A stretch of DNA of 64,000 bases from Shewanella benthica. GTDB taxonomy: Bacteria > Pseudomonadota > Gammaproteobacteria > Enterobacterales > Shewanellaceae. The notes under the pieces are model-generated. The model was not told the DNA's origin. It saw only the letters and a list, made by a program, of their open reading frames with translations, and made no database searches. Positions 51,921 to 60,650 of this stretch are shown piece by piece. Within the stretch, counting starts at the first letter, position 1. Every line of letters starts with the position of its first letter. The stretch is from NCBI GenBank assembly GCA_023284085.1, contig JAKVHY010000008.1, positions 93,313 through 157,312 of the forward strand. Direction: 5' to 3'. A program made the translations under genes and the position numbers.

Positions 51921-52323
51921 ATGGCATTGAAAGCAACTTCGATAGACATTGCGTATCGCGCTGGCGTATCTCAATCTACAGTATCCAGGGCATTGAGAAA
52001 CAGCCCCTTGGTGAATCTCGAAACCCGCGAGCGGATCCAGGCAATAGCCAAGGAACTCAACTATAAAGTCGATAAAAATGCCAGTAATTTACGCACACAA
52101 AACTGCAAAACCATAGCGTTACTTCTGTGTGAAGACCCGACCAATGATGACTCACTAATCAATCCATTTTTTCTCTCTATGTTGCGTCAAACAAAACACT
52201 AAACTTGCCGGTGAAATCTTGGTTGACAGTGTGCTCAAGTTGATTAGAGGTGAAGCAGTCAAAGCCCAGCTGATCCCAACCAGGTTAATTGTCAGAGAGT
52301 CGACGACGGCTTTTGGGCATTAA
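51921..52323 (+). pseudogene. LacI-family regulator with internal deletion
   Basis: The frame from 51921 encodes a complete LacI-type DNA-binding domain (MALKATSIDIAYRAGVSQSTVSRALRNSPLVN, hinge, then TIALLLCEDPT) and about 90 residues in all, then stops at 52202. Immediately after, in another frame, the DNA reads KLAGEILVDSVLKLIRGEAVKAQLIPTRLIVRESTTAFGH, which is the normal C-terminal end of a LacI-family protein, ending in TAA at 52321-52323. So the middle (about 200 residues, the sugar-binding core) has been deleted, with a frameshift at the join near 52195. The remaining N-terminal peptide could still bind DNA but could not sense a sugar. Confidence 0.88.
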
Positions 52324-52338
52324 GCTAAACTCATGAGT

Positions 52339-52959
52339 TTATTTGACCATACTTAAGAAGCGATTGACCTGAGCCTTAGGTTTTCTGGACAAGTCCTGCA
52401 TCAAGGTAAAACTCGGTTCTATGATGTTATGGTCGTTGCGCATATCATCAAGCATCTGCAACCAGAGCTTAGCTGTCATCTCTGAATCGGCCAATGCGCG
52501 GTGAAATACACCATCATTTTCTATCTGTTTATATTCAACCAGGCCACCGAGTTTATGGTTGGGGGCGTCTTGATATAAACGACGTGCTATTAACATGGAG
52601 CAGGCAAATTCCCCGCCATAGGATAAATTAATCCCATCGAGTTCGGCATCTAAGAAGCGCTGATCGAACGAGGCATTATGTGCCACCAAGTTATGATCGC
52701 CGATAAAGTCGGCGAAGCGTGCCATCACTTCTTCACATGGGGCTGCATTGGCCAACATAGCATTCGAAATACCTGTGTAACCTGCTATGAAGCCACTGAC
52801 ACGAAACCCTGGATTCATCAATTCCTGAAACGTATCGACGACTATGCCATCTTGTATTCTTACTGCGCCAATCTCTATGGCTCTATCGCCTTGGTTAGGG
52901 GAGAGGCCTGTGGTCTCGAAATCGAGGATGATGACTGAGTCGGCTGCTGGAGTGCTCAT
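52339..52959 (-). CDS. DEDDh 3'-5' exonuclease (DNA polymerase III epsilon-like)
   Basis: The 206-aa protein has the three exonuclease motifs: ILDFETTG (Asp, Glu), VAHNASFDQRFL (Asp) and FHRALADSEMT (His, Asp). It is a stand-alone exonuclease domain, like RNase T or DnaQ-type paralogues, with a short C-terminal extension. The substrate (DNA or RNA) is unclear. It converges on the LacI pseudogene. Confidence 0.87.
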   Translation of the reverse strand: MSTPAADSVIILDFETTGLSPNQGDRAIEIGAVRIQDGIVVDTFQELMNPGFRVSGFIAGYTGISNAMLANAAPCEEVMARFADFIGDHNLVAHNASFDQRFLDAELDGINLSYGGEFACSMLIARRLYQDAPNHKLGGLVEYKQIENDGVFHRALADSEMTAKLWLQMLDDMRNDHNIIEPSFTLMQDLSRKPKAQVNRFLSMVK

Positions 52960-53064
52960 GGGTATAGAACCTTACTTTAATTTTATCAAAGGAATACAGA
53001 AAATAACGCCCATCTATTCCTGTTTCTTATGACACCGATATAAATGTGCATACGTGTTCTAAAC

Positions 53065-53096
53065 AAAAAAGCCCGCGATTTGAGTCGCGGGCTTTT
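53065..53096 (-). terminator. Terminator of the second EF-G gene
   Basis: On the minus strand AAAAGCCCGCGA-CTCAAA-TCGCGGGCTTTTTT, an 8-bp GC-rich stem. Confidence 0.9.
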
Positions 53097-53128
53097 ACAT
53101 GCTTAGAAAGCGTGCTTAAGAAGTGATA

Positions 53129-55222
53129 TTATCTCTTAGCTTCAGCTGCTTTTCTTTCTTTAACATCAGCGATAACTTTCTCAGAAATGTTGTTTGGACA
53201 CTGACTGTAGTGAGAGAACTCCATAGAGAACTGACCACGGCCCGATGTCATAGTACGTAGTGTACTGATGTAACCAAACATTTCAGATAACGCTACGTCA
53301 GCCTTGATACGAACGCCAGTAACACCCGCCATTTGATCTTTGATCATGCCGCGACGACGGTTAAGGTCACCAATAACATCACCAACATGGTCATCTGGAG
53401 TGAACACGTCAACAGCCATGATTGGCTCAAGAAGCTTAGGATCTGCCTTTGGAATTGACTGACGGAATGCGCCTTTAGCAGCGATTTCGAATGCGATAGC
53501 TGACGAGTCAACTGCATGGAAAGCACCATCACGAAGTTCAAATTCAACGTCAAGCACAGGGAAACCAGCAACAGTACCGGTATCCATCAAGCTTCTGAAG
53601 CCTTTCTCAACGGCTGGCCAGAATTCCTTAGGAACGTTACCACCAACAACTTTAGAGGTAAATGTTAAGCCCGTGTTGGCTTCGCCTGGACGGATAACGT
53701 AGTCGATCTTACCGAACTGACCAGAACCACCAGACTGCTTCTTATGGGTGTAGCTATCTTCAACCATCTGAGTGATAGTTTCACGGTATGCCACTTGTGG
53801 CTCACCGACGATTAGCTCAACGCCGTAGGTACGCTTAAGAATATCAACTTTAATGTCTAGGTGAAGTTCGCCCATGCCTCTAAGGATGGTTTCGCCTGAA
53901 TCTTCGTCAGTTTCAACGCGGAAAGTTGGATCTTCAGCAATCATCTTACCGATAGCGACACCCATCTTCTCACTGCCACCTTTGTCTTTCGGCTTAACAG
54001 AGATTGAGATAACTGGCTCTGGGAATACCATGGCTTCTAGTGTACAAGGGTGCTTAGGATCACATAATGTGTGACCAGTTTGCACGTTCTTCATACCCAC
54101 GATAGCGATGATGTCGCCCGCTTGTGCTGAAGATAACTCGTTACGCTCATCGGCTTGCATCTCAACCATACGGCCAACACGCTCAGTCTTACCTGTGAAC
54201 GAGTTAAGGATGGTGTCACCCTTGTTAAGACGACCCGAGTAGATACGTACGAAGGTCAAGGCACCGAAACGGTCATCCATGATCTTGAATGCAAGCGCTT
54301 TAAATGGCTCATCGGCAGATACGATAGCGAATTCACCATTTGGCTCGCCTTCTTCGTCGGTAAGCGGCTGTGGATCAACTTCTTGTGGTGCTGGTAAGTA
54401 ATCAACAACGGCGTCAAGCAGAAGCTGCATGCCCTTGTTCTTAAATGCTGAGCCACAGTATGTTGGGAAGAAATCTAGGTTACGAGTACCTAAACGAACA
54501 CAACGCTTGATGTCTTCGATAGAAATCTCTTCGCCTTCCATGTAGGCTTCTAGCAAATCGTCATCCTGCTCTAGGGCAGTTTCGATTAGCATTTCACGGT
54601 ACTCTTCAACTAGGTCAACCATATCCGCAGGGATATCTTTGATTTCGTAGTTTTCAGCTTGTCCGGTTTCGTCCCATATCCAAGCCTTACGAGTCAGCAG
54701 GTCAACAAGGCCTATGAACTCATCTTCGATACCGATAGGAAGTACCATGACGATCGGGTTAGCACCCAGAACATCTTGAGTCTGCTTAACAACACGTAGG
54801 AAGTCAGCACCCATACGGTCTAACTTGTTGACGAAGATGATACGAGCAACTGCTGATTCGTTCGCATAACGCCAGTTAGTTTCTGACTGAGGCTCTACAC
54901 CACCAGAACCACAGAATACGCCGATACCGCCATCAAGGACCTTAAGAGAACGATAAACTTCTACTGTGAAGTCAACGTGGCCAGGGGTGTCGATAACGTT
55001 AAAACGGTGATCGTTCCAAAAACAACTTACAGCAGCAGACTGAATGGTAATACCACGCTCAGCTTCCTGTTCCATGAAATCAGTTGTTGATTCGCCATCA
55101 TGAACTTCACCGATCTTATGGATTTTACCGGTAAGCTTTAGGATACGCTCAGTTGTGGTGGTCTTACCCGCGTCAACGTGAGCGAAGATACCAATGTTTC
55201 TGTACTTTGATAAATCAGTCAT
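53129..55222 (-). CDS. Elongation factor G, second paralogue type
   Basis: The 697-aa GTPase has G1 [10 protein letters not shown]2 [10 protein letters not shown]3 DTPGH and G4 NKLDRMG, followed by EF-G domains II-V. The N-terminus [50 protein letters not shown] differs from the str-operon EF-G and fits the second EF-G of Vibrio and Shewanella. It is not beside rpsL/rpsG or tuf and has its own terminator. It could serve translocation under particular conditions or ribosome recycling; that cannot be told here. Confidence 0.9.
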   Translation of the reverse strand: MTDLSKYRNIGIFAHVDAGKTTTTERILKLTGKIHKIGEVHDGESTTDFMEQEAERGITIQSAAVSCFWNDHRFNVIDTPGHVDFTVEVYRSLKVLDGGIGVFCGSGGVEPQSETNWRYANESAVARIIFVNKLDRMGADFLRVVKQTQDVLGANPIVMVLPIGIEDEFIGLVDLLTRKAWIWDETGQAENYEIKDIPADMVDLVEEYREMLIETALEQDDDLLEAYMEGEEISIEDIKRCVRLGTRNLDFFPTYCGSAFKNKGMQLLLDAVVDYLPAPQEVDPQPLTDEEGEPNGEFAIVSADEPFKALAFKIMDDRFGALTFVRIYSGRLNKGDTILNSFTGKTERVGRMVEMQADERNELSSAQAGDIIAIVGMKNVQTGHTLCDPKHPCTLEAMVFPEPVISISVKPKDKGGSEKMGVAIGKMIAEDPTFRVETDEDSGETILRGMGELHLDIKVDILKRTYGVELIVGEPQVAYRETITQMVEDSYTHKKQSGGSGQFGKIDYVIRPGEANTGLTFTSKVVGGNVPKEFWPAVEKGFRSLMDTGTVAGFPVLDVEFELRDGAFHAVDSSAIAFEIAAKGAFRQSIPKADPKLLEPIMAVDVFTPDDHVGDVIGDLNRRRGMIKDQMAGVTGVRIKADVALSEMFGYISTLRTMTSGRGQFSMEFSHYSQCPNNISEKVIADVKERKAAEAKR

Positions 55223-55587
55223 TTTTCTACTCTAATTGGAGTTACGTTCTAAAATTCGGGGGGAAGTATATCAACACTTTGAGAATATCTTTATAGATAT
55301 TTATTAAAATCCGCTACTTTCGATTAAATAAGCCAACTAGATACGCATTCTAACTAAGAGGTTCCGGTCTGTATGGCTTGCTATGACTGAGTTATGTCAC
55401 TGTCAGACTAGAATTGTTCAAGCCTATTTGTACTTATATCATTTTTACTAAATGTGAGCTTGGTTCAGTACTATTTCATCTGTTAGTCGCAATTGTCTGC
55501 TTAAAGCCTCCTTTTTTATGATCTTATCGAGCGTTTATAGGGATATTTGTTGCTAGTATCGCGCAAATTTTTCATGGCTTTATTACT
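55223..55587. other. Intergenic region between divergent EF-G2 and roxA
   Basis: A 365-bp AT-rich gap with both promoters expected. I see no gene, repeat or clear operator. Confidence 0.6.
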
Positions 55588-56730
55588 ATGCATCTGCACT
55601 TAGGTGAACTTACACCGGAAACCTTCCTTAGAGATTATTGGCAGAAGAAACCTCTGGTTATTCGACAAGGATTCAAAAATTTTGAAGACTTACTCACGCC
55701 CGAAGAGATGGCGGGTCTTGCCTGTGACGACATGGTCGAGTCACGTCGTGTCTATAAAGCAGAGGGCGAATGGCAGGCAGAGTTTGGGCCATTCGATAGT
55801 TATGAGCATCTGGGCGAGTCGGACTGGACTCTTGTGGTTCAAGCACTAAATAATTGGGTGCCAAAAGCTGATGAATTGATTCAGTGTTTCGATTTTATTC
55901 CTCGTTGGCGTTTAGACGATGTCATGGTCAGCTACGCGACCCCAGGCGGCGGTGTTGGACCGCATATTGACCTCTATGATGTGTTTATCTGTCAGGGCTC
56001 TGGCCGTCGTCGTTGGCGGGTGGGAGACAGAGGGCCCCACAAGGAGTTCGCAGCTCATCCAGCTTTATTACATACCGAAGCGTTTGACTCTATTATAGAT
56101 GTTGAACTATTGCCCGGTGATATCTTGTATCTGCCACCAGGTTTTCCTCACGAAGGGGTGACACTGGAAGCGTCCATGAGCTTCTCTGTTGGGTATCGCA
56201 CCGCATCAGCTAAAGATATGGTCAGTGCATTAGCGGATCATCTTATCGATAATGATTTAGGCTGTGAGCAGATAGCCGATCCAGATCGTCCCCTTGCTAA
56301 ACAAAGCGGCAAGATAAGTGATGCCGATCTGGCCCGTATCAAGGCGCAATTACTCGATACTCTGGATGATCAACTTATTAGTGAGTTTTCCGGTCGTTAT
56401 CTGACTCAATCTAAGTGTGAATTGGACCTTGTCGATGAAGAGTTAGGATTTCAAGCTTCCGATATTGTTGAGCTTCTCAATGATCAAGTGCTTACTCGTC
56501 TCGGCGGATTGCGCTGTCTCTACTTTGAACATTCAGTCGGGCAGGGGCTCTTCTATCTCAATGGCGAGCAAATCTCTATGCCGCCCAAGCTAATGACCAT
56601 CATAATGATGCTCTGCGATCATCAAATTCTTACCCCTGAGATGCTCGAGCACTGGCTTAATGATAAGGACTTTCTCGACATGTTAACCACCTGGGTCAAT
56701 GCCGGCTTCTGGTATTTCCAAGAGAGTTAG
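55588..56730 (+). CDS. roxA: Ribosomal protein L16 arginine hydroxylase RoxA (YcfD)
   Basis: The 380-aa JmjC/cupin protein has the iron motif PHIDLYDVF (His-x-Asp) in VSYATPGGGVGPHIDLYDVFICQGSGRRRW and the second His in PGFPHEGVTLEAS. It starts MHLHLGELTPETFLRDYWQKKPLVIRQG, the characteristic YcfD N-terminus. The family hydroxylates a specific arginine of ribosomal protein L16 using 2-oxoglutarate and oxygen. It is followed by a terminator. Confidence 0.93.
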   Translation: MHLHLGELTPETFLRDYWQKKPLVIRQGFKNFEDLLTPEEMAGLACDDMVESRRVYKAEGEWQAEFGPFDSYEHLGESDWTLVVQALNNWVPKADELIQCFDFIPRWRLDDVMVSYATPGGGVGPHIDLYDVFICQGSGRRRWRVGDRGPHKEFAAHPALLHTEAFDSIIDVELLPGDILYLPPGFPHEGVTLEASMSFSVGYRTASAKDMVSALADHLIDNDLGCEQIADPDRPLAKQSGKISDADLARIKAQLLDTLDDQLISEFSGRYLTQSKCELDLVDEELGFQASDIVELLNDQVLTRLGGLRCLYFEHSVGQGLFYLNGEQISMPPKLMTIIMMLCDHQILTPEMLEHWLNDKDFLDMLTTWVNAGFWYFQES

Positions 56731-56746
56731 GCAGTTGAAACATCAT

Positions 56747-56773
56747 AAAATGGAGCCATAAGGCTCCATTTTT
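56747..56773 (+). terminator. Terminator of roxA
   Basis: AAAATGGAGCC-ATAA-GGCTCCATTTTT. Confidence 0.9.
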
Positions 56774-56852
56774 GTTAGAGTATTTATATTATTCGTCTTT
56801 TGGTTTGATCACAGAGACATTGTCGTAATATCTCATCGAAGGAGAGCCAACC

Positions 56853-57221
56853 TTGGCGATTGAACACAGCGTAATCATGTCAGTTTTAAGCTCATTAGAG
56901 TGTCGCACTAACTTCACCATCAAGAAGATCACCGAGTATATGTTGCCTCAGCTCAAGGAGCCTGTGTATCTGCATGGCTCGGCCAGTGACTGTCAACTGG
57001 TCATCAGGCCCGCTTATGAGGTGTTCCTTGCGGATCTCAGTGGGCTCGAGGGGGTAAAACATAAACAGGGTTATTTTCATAATAATGAGATGACGCGTTT
57101 CCCTAAGCGGGTACAGAAGAGCCTCAACGGTATTCATTATGGTTTGGCATTTAAATTTGAAGATGAAGCTGCGGTTAAGCGATTCATCAAGCGTCTGATC
57201 GGCATCATTAATGGTGAATAA
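56853..57221 (+). CDS. Hypothetical protein, 122 aa
   Basis: The TTG start is supported by AGGAGAG 7 nt upstream. The product (MAIEHSVIMSVLSSLECRTNFTIKKITEYMLPQLKEPVYLHGSASDCQLVIRPAYEVFLADLSGLEGVKHKQGYFHNNEMTRFP) is soluble, with no motif that I recognise; it is mixed alpha/beta and basic near the C-terminus. It overlaps the next gene by 11 bp, so the two are co-translated and likely act together. Confidence 0.75.
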   Translation: MAIEHSVIMSVLSSLECRTNFTIKKITEYMLPQLKEPVYLHGSASDCQLVIRPAYEVFLADLSGLEGVKHKQGYFHNNEMTRFPKRVQKSLNGIHYGLAFKFEDEAAVKRFIKRLIGIINGE

Positions 57222-57795
57222 CACCAAATTTGATAAACGCTTAATCCTTGATAGGATCATTTCGGGGCTTGAACTTGCCAAGCAGGCAGCCATGTCTGCG
57301 GCAAAACAGGCCCACGAAACCGCCACACACAGTGAAACCGTGGCCAAGAGTAAGTATGAGACCTTCAGCCTCGAAGCCTCATACTTAGCCCATGGGCAGG
57401 CTCAACGAGTCGCAGAATGTGAAGTTGAGTTATTGGACTATAGGTCATTGAACTTAGGCTGCTTCTTAGATGAGTCCGCTATAGACTTATCTGCCTTGGT
57501 GACCCTCGAAGATGAGCTTGGAATAGAGAACACCTATTTCATCGGCCCCGGCGCACCGGGCATGAAAATAGCCCTCGAAATTGACAAGAATATTGACCTC
57601 GAAACTGACAAGAATACAGATATTGATTTAGCGGCCGGGTGCCATAAAAATTCAAACAAAGAGCAGCTGACGATCACCGTCATCACTCCATCATCTCCCC
57701 TAGGACAGTTACTCATGGGCAAGTATCTTGATGATTCTGTGCGGCTCAATATAGGCGAACAGCCTAAGGTTTATGAAATCACAGGGGTGGAGTAA
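57211..57795 (+). CDS. GreA/GreB-like C-terminal domain protein with N-terminal coiled coil
   Basis: The ATG at 57211 overlaps the end of the preceding gene (a GTG at 57214 is also possible). The N-terminal half is a long charged coiled coil (LILDRIISGLELAKQAAMSAAKQAHETATHSETVAKSKYETFSLEASYLAHGQAQRVAECEVEL), and the C-terminus (TITVITPSSPLGQLLMGKYLDDSVRL) is a Gre-factor FKBP-like domain. Between them lies a low-complexity Asp/Lys/Glu insert with a repeated IDKN/TDKN pattern at about 57580-57650. Gre factors rescue backtracked RNA polymerase; whether this protein does so is inference. Confidence 0.8.
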   Translation: MVNNTKFDKRLILDRIISGLELAKQAAMSAAKQAHETATHSETVAKSKYETFSLEASYLAHGQAQRVAECEVELLDYRSLNLGCFLDESAIDLSALVTLEDELGIENTYFIGPGAPGMKIALEIDKNIDLETDKNTDIDLAAGCHKNSNKEQLTITVITPSSPLGQLLMGKYLDDSVRLNIGEQPKVYEITGVE

Positions 57796-57910
57796 ACCAC
57801 TCTGGAGATTGATTCTCGTTAATCTCTGTCTTTTATTACTGAATTTATTAGTCTTTTTCTAATTTCACTTGATTTGTCGGCCATAATGGTTAGTTTGGTT
57901 TGTATCGGGT

Positions 57911-58936
57911 ATGTTGCGTCTCAGTTTCAATTCTGTGTCGTCACTTACCATTTTTCTGCCGGATAGCCAATCGATGTCGTTTATTGCTCCTGAGCATATT
58001 TTCCAAAATCTATCTATCACACGTTCTTTTTCCTTTTTGGGAACCAGAGGTGTGTTGCTGTTAACTGTATGCTTAGCTCAGTGTGTTACTGGTGCTCAGG
58101 CGCAAGATCTCGAACCCAGAAGTTACACCAATATTCCCATTGGAATGAATTTTATGGTGCTGGGGTACGCCCATTCTCAGGGGGAAGTGTCACCCTCTCC
58201 GGGTGCACCTGTCGAAAATGTACAGCTTAATATCGATGCTGCCGCCATCGGATATGCCCATTCTTTCTCTCTGGGGGGGCGTTCATCTAAAATAGATATG
58301 GGGGTATCGCGAGTCTGCTTCGATGGTAGCGCCATATTAGCGGGGGAAACCATCACAGCAGACAGATGTGGTTATACCGATCCAAGTATCAGGCTCACCT
58401 GGAACTTTTTCGGCGCCCCGGCGTTATCACTTAAAGAGTTTGCATCTTGGGATCAAGGTGTCGTGATTGGTACCAGCTTGCAAGTGACTGTGCCTATAGG
58501 CAGTTATGATGAAAAGCGCTTGCTCAATGCCGGTACTAATCGGTGGGTTTTTCGTCCGGGAATCGGCATGTCTCAGAAACTGGGTCGTTGGTATTACAAC
58601 CTTATCGCCTCCGCGAGAATATATGCTGACAACGATGAGTATTTCAATGATGTGAGTTTACACCAAGAGCCTCAGTACACATTTCAGGGACACCTCATCT
58701 ATTCCATCGGCCCCGGACACTGGCTCTCCATTAATTCGAATTATTTTTTTGGTGGCGAGACAACTAAAGGAAATATTGAGTTCGATGACTATCAGGAGAA
58801 CTCTCGATTTGGGTTAACTTACTCAATCCCTCTGAGCAGACATCACAGCATTAAGCTAAATTACAGCAAAGGGGTACTGACTCGAGTGGGTAATGACTTC
58901 GATTCATTTGGTGCATTTTGGTTGTACAATTTTTAA
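57911..58936 (+). CDS. Outer-membrane beta-barrel protein (MetA-pathway/phenol degradation-like transporter family)
   Basis: The 341-aa product has a signal-like stretch (GTRGVLLLTVCLAQCVTGAQAQ) and ends in NF, the aromatic C-terminus of outer-membrane barrels. The body alternates polar and aromatic residues and matches the family's start QDLEPRSYTNIPIGMNFMVLGYAHSQGEV and its IPLSRHHSIKLNYSKGV end. The true start is uncertain: an ATG at 57974 gives a more plausible signal peptide length. Substrate unknown; a general small-molecule channel role is inferred. Confidence 0.75.
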   Translation: MLRLSFNSVSSLTIFLPDSQSMSFIAPEHIFQNLSITRSFSFLGTRGVLLLTVCLAQCVTGAQAQDLEPRSYTNIPIGMNFMVLGYAHSQGEVSPSPGAPVENVQLNIDAAAIGYAHSFSLGGRSSKIDMGVSRVCFDGSAILAGETITADRCGYTDPSIRLTWNFFGAPALSLKEFASWDQGVVIGTSLQVTVPIGSYDEKRLLNAGTNRWVFRPGIGMSQKLGRWYYNLIASARIYADNDEYFNDVSLHQEPQYTFQGHLIYSIGPGHWLSINSNYFFGGETTKGNIEFDDYQENSRFGLTYSIPLSRHHSIKLNYSKGVLTRVGNDFDSFGAFWLYNF

Positions 58937-58980
58937 GGCTTGTTTGGTTCCAGTTTAATATCGAAAGAAACAATGACAAG

Positions 58981-59008
58981 AATGCCGGCAAAGATGCCGG
59001 TATTTTTA
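58981..59008 (+). terminator. Terminator of the outer-membrane protein gene
   Basis: AATGCCGGCA-AAGA-TGCCGGTATTTTT, 44 bp after the stop. Confidence 0.85.
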
Positions 59009-59037
59009 TTGAGACGCTATAGTGAACTATTGAACCG

Positions 59038-59343
59038 CTAATCCCTCAACTTAGCATCCACCACAAGGTAGTGATCCCAGACTCTTTTATCCGTTAGGGA
59101 ACGAACCAGCTTGATGTATTCTGCATGGATCCAGGCGAGCGGCGCGGCTATCCAGAGAATGGGGATCTCATCGATTGAGGCTCCCAGCGTCTGAAAGATT
59201 CGGCTGACATTGGCATTTTGCAATGCGAAGCCAAATTGGATCCCCAGAAAACCGAAACACATGTTGAAAATCTGCCAGAAGCTGAGCTCTGGTTTACGGC
59301 GGCCATGCGTGGCCTGATGGCGAGGGTGTACGGGCTCAGACAT
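59038..59343 (-). pseudogene. Chimeric remnant: N-terminus of an MFS sugar transporter joined to a GH15 glucoamylase tail
   Basis: The 101-aa frame starts MSEPVHPRHQATHGRRKPELSFWQIFNMCFGFLGIQFGFALQNANVSRIFQTLGASIDEIPILWIAAPL, the first helices of a sugar-transporting MFS protein, then continues AWIHAEYIKLVRSLTDKRVWDHYLVVDAKLRD, which is the C-terminal motif of GH15 glucoamylases. The join is at the shared APL/PLAW, so a deletion removed most of the transporter and most of the hydrolase. One frame is kept, so a small membrane-anchored peptide may still be made, but neither activity can remain. Confidence 0.8.
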
Positions 59344-59462
59344 ACTATCGTTTACCTTAATATTATTATTATTTTTTATGTCGATTATTCAAATGTCACA
59401 AATATGATCTGAAATTAAACGCATTGGCATAGTACCCTCGGGCACGAATTTGATACAATGAA

Positions 59463-59478
59463 ATGCATACGTATTCAT
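59463..59478. promoter_or_regulatory. LacI-type palindromic operator candidate
   Basis: ATGCATACGTATTCAT is a near-perfect 16-bp palindrome centred on CG, the usual centre of LacI/GalR family operators. It lies 120 bp upstream of the MFS-GH15 remnant and about 66 bp upstream of the small lipoprotein gene. It could be a surviving site of the maltodextrin regulator, but the regulator in this window is a pseudogene. Confidence 0.5.
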
Positions 59479-59543
59479 CATATTTATTAACACTAAGTCA
59501 AGGTTTGGTTAACCTGGCTGGTGTTTTCTGTAGGGACTAATCA

Positions 59544-59912
59544 TTGAAACTATTTAACTTTCTTATATTGACTATATTGGTACTCTTGGGCGGATGTAAC
59601 TCAGCTAATCATGGTTCATTTGTCACTCAGACTTTTGATGGCGCAGAGGCTAACAGGGGGGCAGGGGCCGCTTTGGTTAAGCTTGGCAAGGTTGAAGGTA
59701 AAAGCTGTCAAACTGCCATTTTGTATCTGATCCCTTTTGATGAATCTGCTTCGACTCATAGGGCAATCGAAGATGCTAAATCCAAGATTGAAGGAACAGC
59801 ACTACTGGCTGATATCTCTATTGACGATAAATTATGGGTCGAGTTTGGTTATTCGGTGCAATGTATCTTAGTGAGTGCAACGGCCTATGGCGTTAAGACA
59901 GGTTCACAGTAA
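59544..59912 (+). CDS. Small lipoprotein, 122 aa
   Basis: The TTG start is preceded by AGGGAC about 8 nt upstream. The product MKLFNFLILTILVLLGGC|NSANHGSFVTQ has a lipobox Cys at residue 18, then a soluble domain (KVEGKSCQTAILYLIPFDESASTHRAIEDAKSKI) that recalls the TRL-like family. Function unknown. A perfect 14-bp inverted repeat surrounds the stop codon. Confidence 0.72.
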   Translation: MKLFNFLILTILVLLGGCNSANHGSFVTQTFDGAEANRGAGAALVKLGKVEGKSCQTAILYLIPFDESASTHRAIEDAKSKIEGTALLADISIDDKLWVEFGYSVQCILVSATAYGVKTGSQ

Positions 59913-59924
59913 CCTGTCTTAACG
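59891..59924 (+). repeat. Perfect 14-bp inverted repeat over the stop codon
   Basis: CGTTAAGACAGGTT-CACAGT-AACCTGTCTTAACG; the TAA of the lipoprotein gene (59910-59912) is at the loop/stem edge. There is no U-run, so an mRNA structure or protein-binding palindrome is more likely than a plain terminator. Confidence 0.7.
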
Positions 59925-59955
59925 GTTACAGAAGCTGACTTAGAGAGTGTCTTGG

Positions 59956-60081
59956 CTACAGACTCTTGAAATGCATTGTGATGGCCTGAATCATCTCGAC
60001 AAATCGGTTTAATCCCTGGCTGATCCGTTCTAATTCATCTTTAATGCCGATATGGAGGCGATGTTCATCGATCCCTCCTTG
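59956..60081 (-). pseudogene. Short gene remnant
   Basis: On the minus strand 42 codons without a start read QGGIDEHRLHIGIKDELERISQGLNRFVEMIQAITMHFKSL before a stop. The composition is protein-like (amphipathic helix) but I do not recognise the family. It lies between two small genes in the decayed region. Confidence 0.35.
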
Positions 60082-60207
60082 TCACTCATCTCAGTTAAGC
60101 CTAGTTGAAAATATTCACTAGATTAAATACTCTAGCTTGAGGTTTAAACAGAAACTTATCTCTAGAGCGGGGTAAATAGGATCAAAATAAAACTCAGCCC
60201 CAAGTCT

Positions 60208-60645
60208 ATGAAACGATTATTGAATCTCTATCCACCTTACATAGGAGCGGGGATAAAGATCACCCACTTGAGCCAAGATTGGCGGCAACTTCATGTTGCC
60301 ATGTCGGTGCGCTGGTACAATCGCAACGCCGTGAATACGCACTTTGGTGGCAGTCTCTATTCCATGGTCGACCCACACCTGATGTTGCTATTGATGCAGC
60401 TGCTGGGCAGGGATTATTTTATCTGGGACAAGGCGGCCGATATCGAGTTCTTGAAGGCGACGAAGAAGAAAGTCACCTGTGTCATCAGTATTTCGGATAA
60501 CGATTTAGAGGAGATCAAGCAAGGCACTCAAGGGGGGGACAAGTATTTCCCTACATTCACCTTAGAGATAAAAGATGAAATGGGTGAGGTGATAGCCAGA
60601 GTGAACAAGACTCTCTACGTGAAGAGAAAGCCGCTAAAGGCGTGA
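60208..60645 (+). CDS. DUF4442 / hotdog-fold thioesterase-like protein
   Basis: The 145-aa protein MKRLLNLYPPYIGAGIKITHLSQDWRQLHVAMSVRWYNRNAVNTHFGGSLYSMVDPHLMLLLMQLLG has the hotdog-fold core of DUF4442 with NTHFGGSLYSMVDP in the active-site loop. Such proteins are probable acyl-CoA thioesterases. There is no recognised operon partner; it converges on the EamA gene 5 bp away. Confidence 0.82.
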   Translation: MKRLLNLYPPYIGAGIKITHLSQDWRQLHVAMSVRWYNRNAVNTHFGGSLYSMVDPHLMLLLMQLLGRDYFIWDKAADIEFLKATKKKVTCVISISDNDLEEIKQGTQGGDKYFPTFTLEIKDEMGEVIARVNKTLYVKRKPLKA

Positions 60646-60650
60646 CAGGC

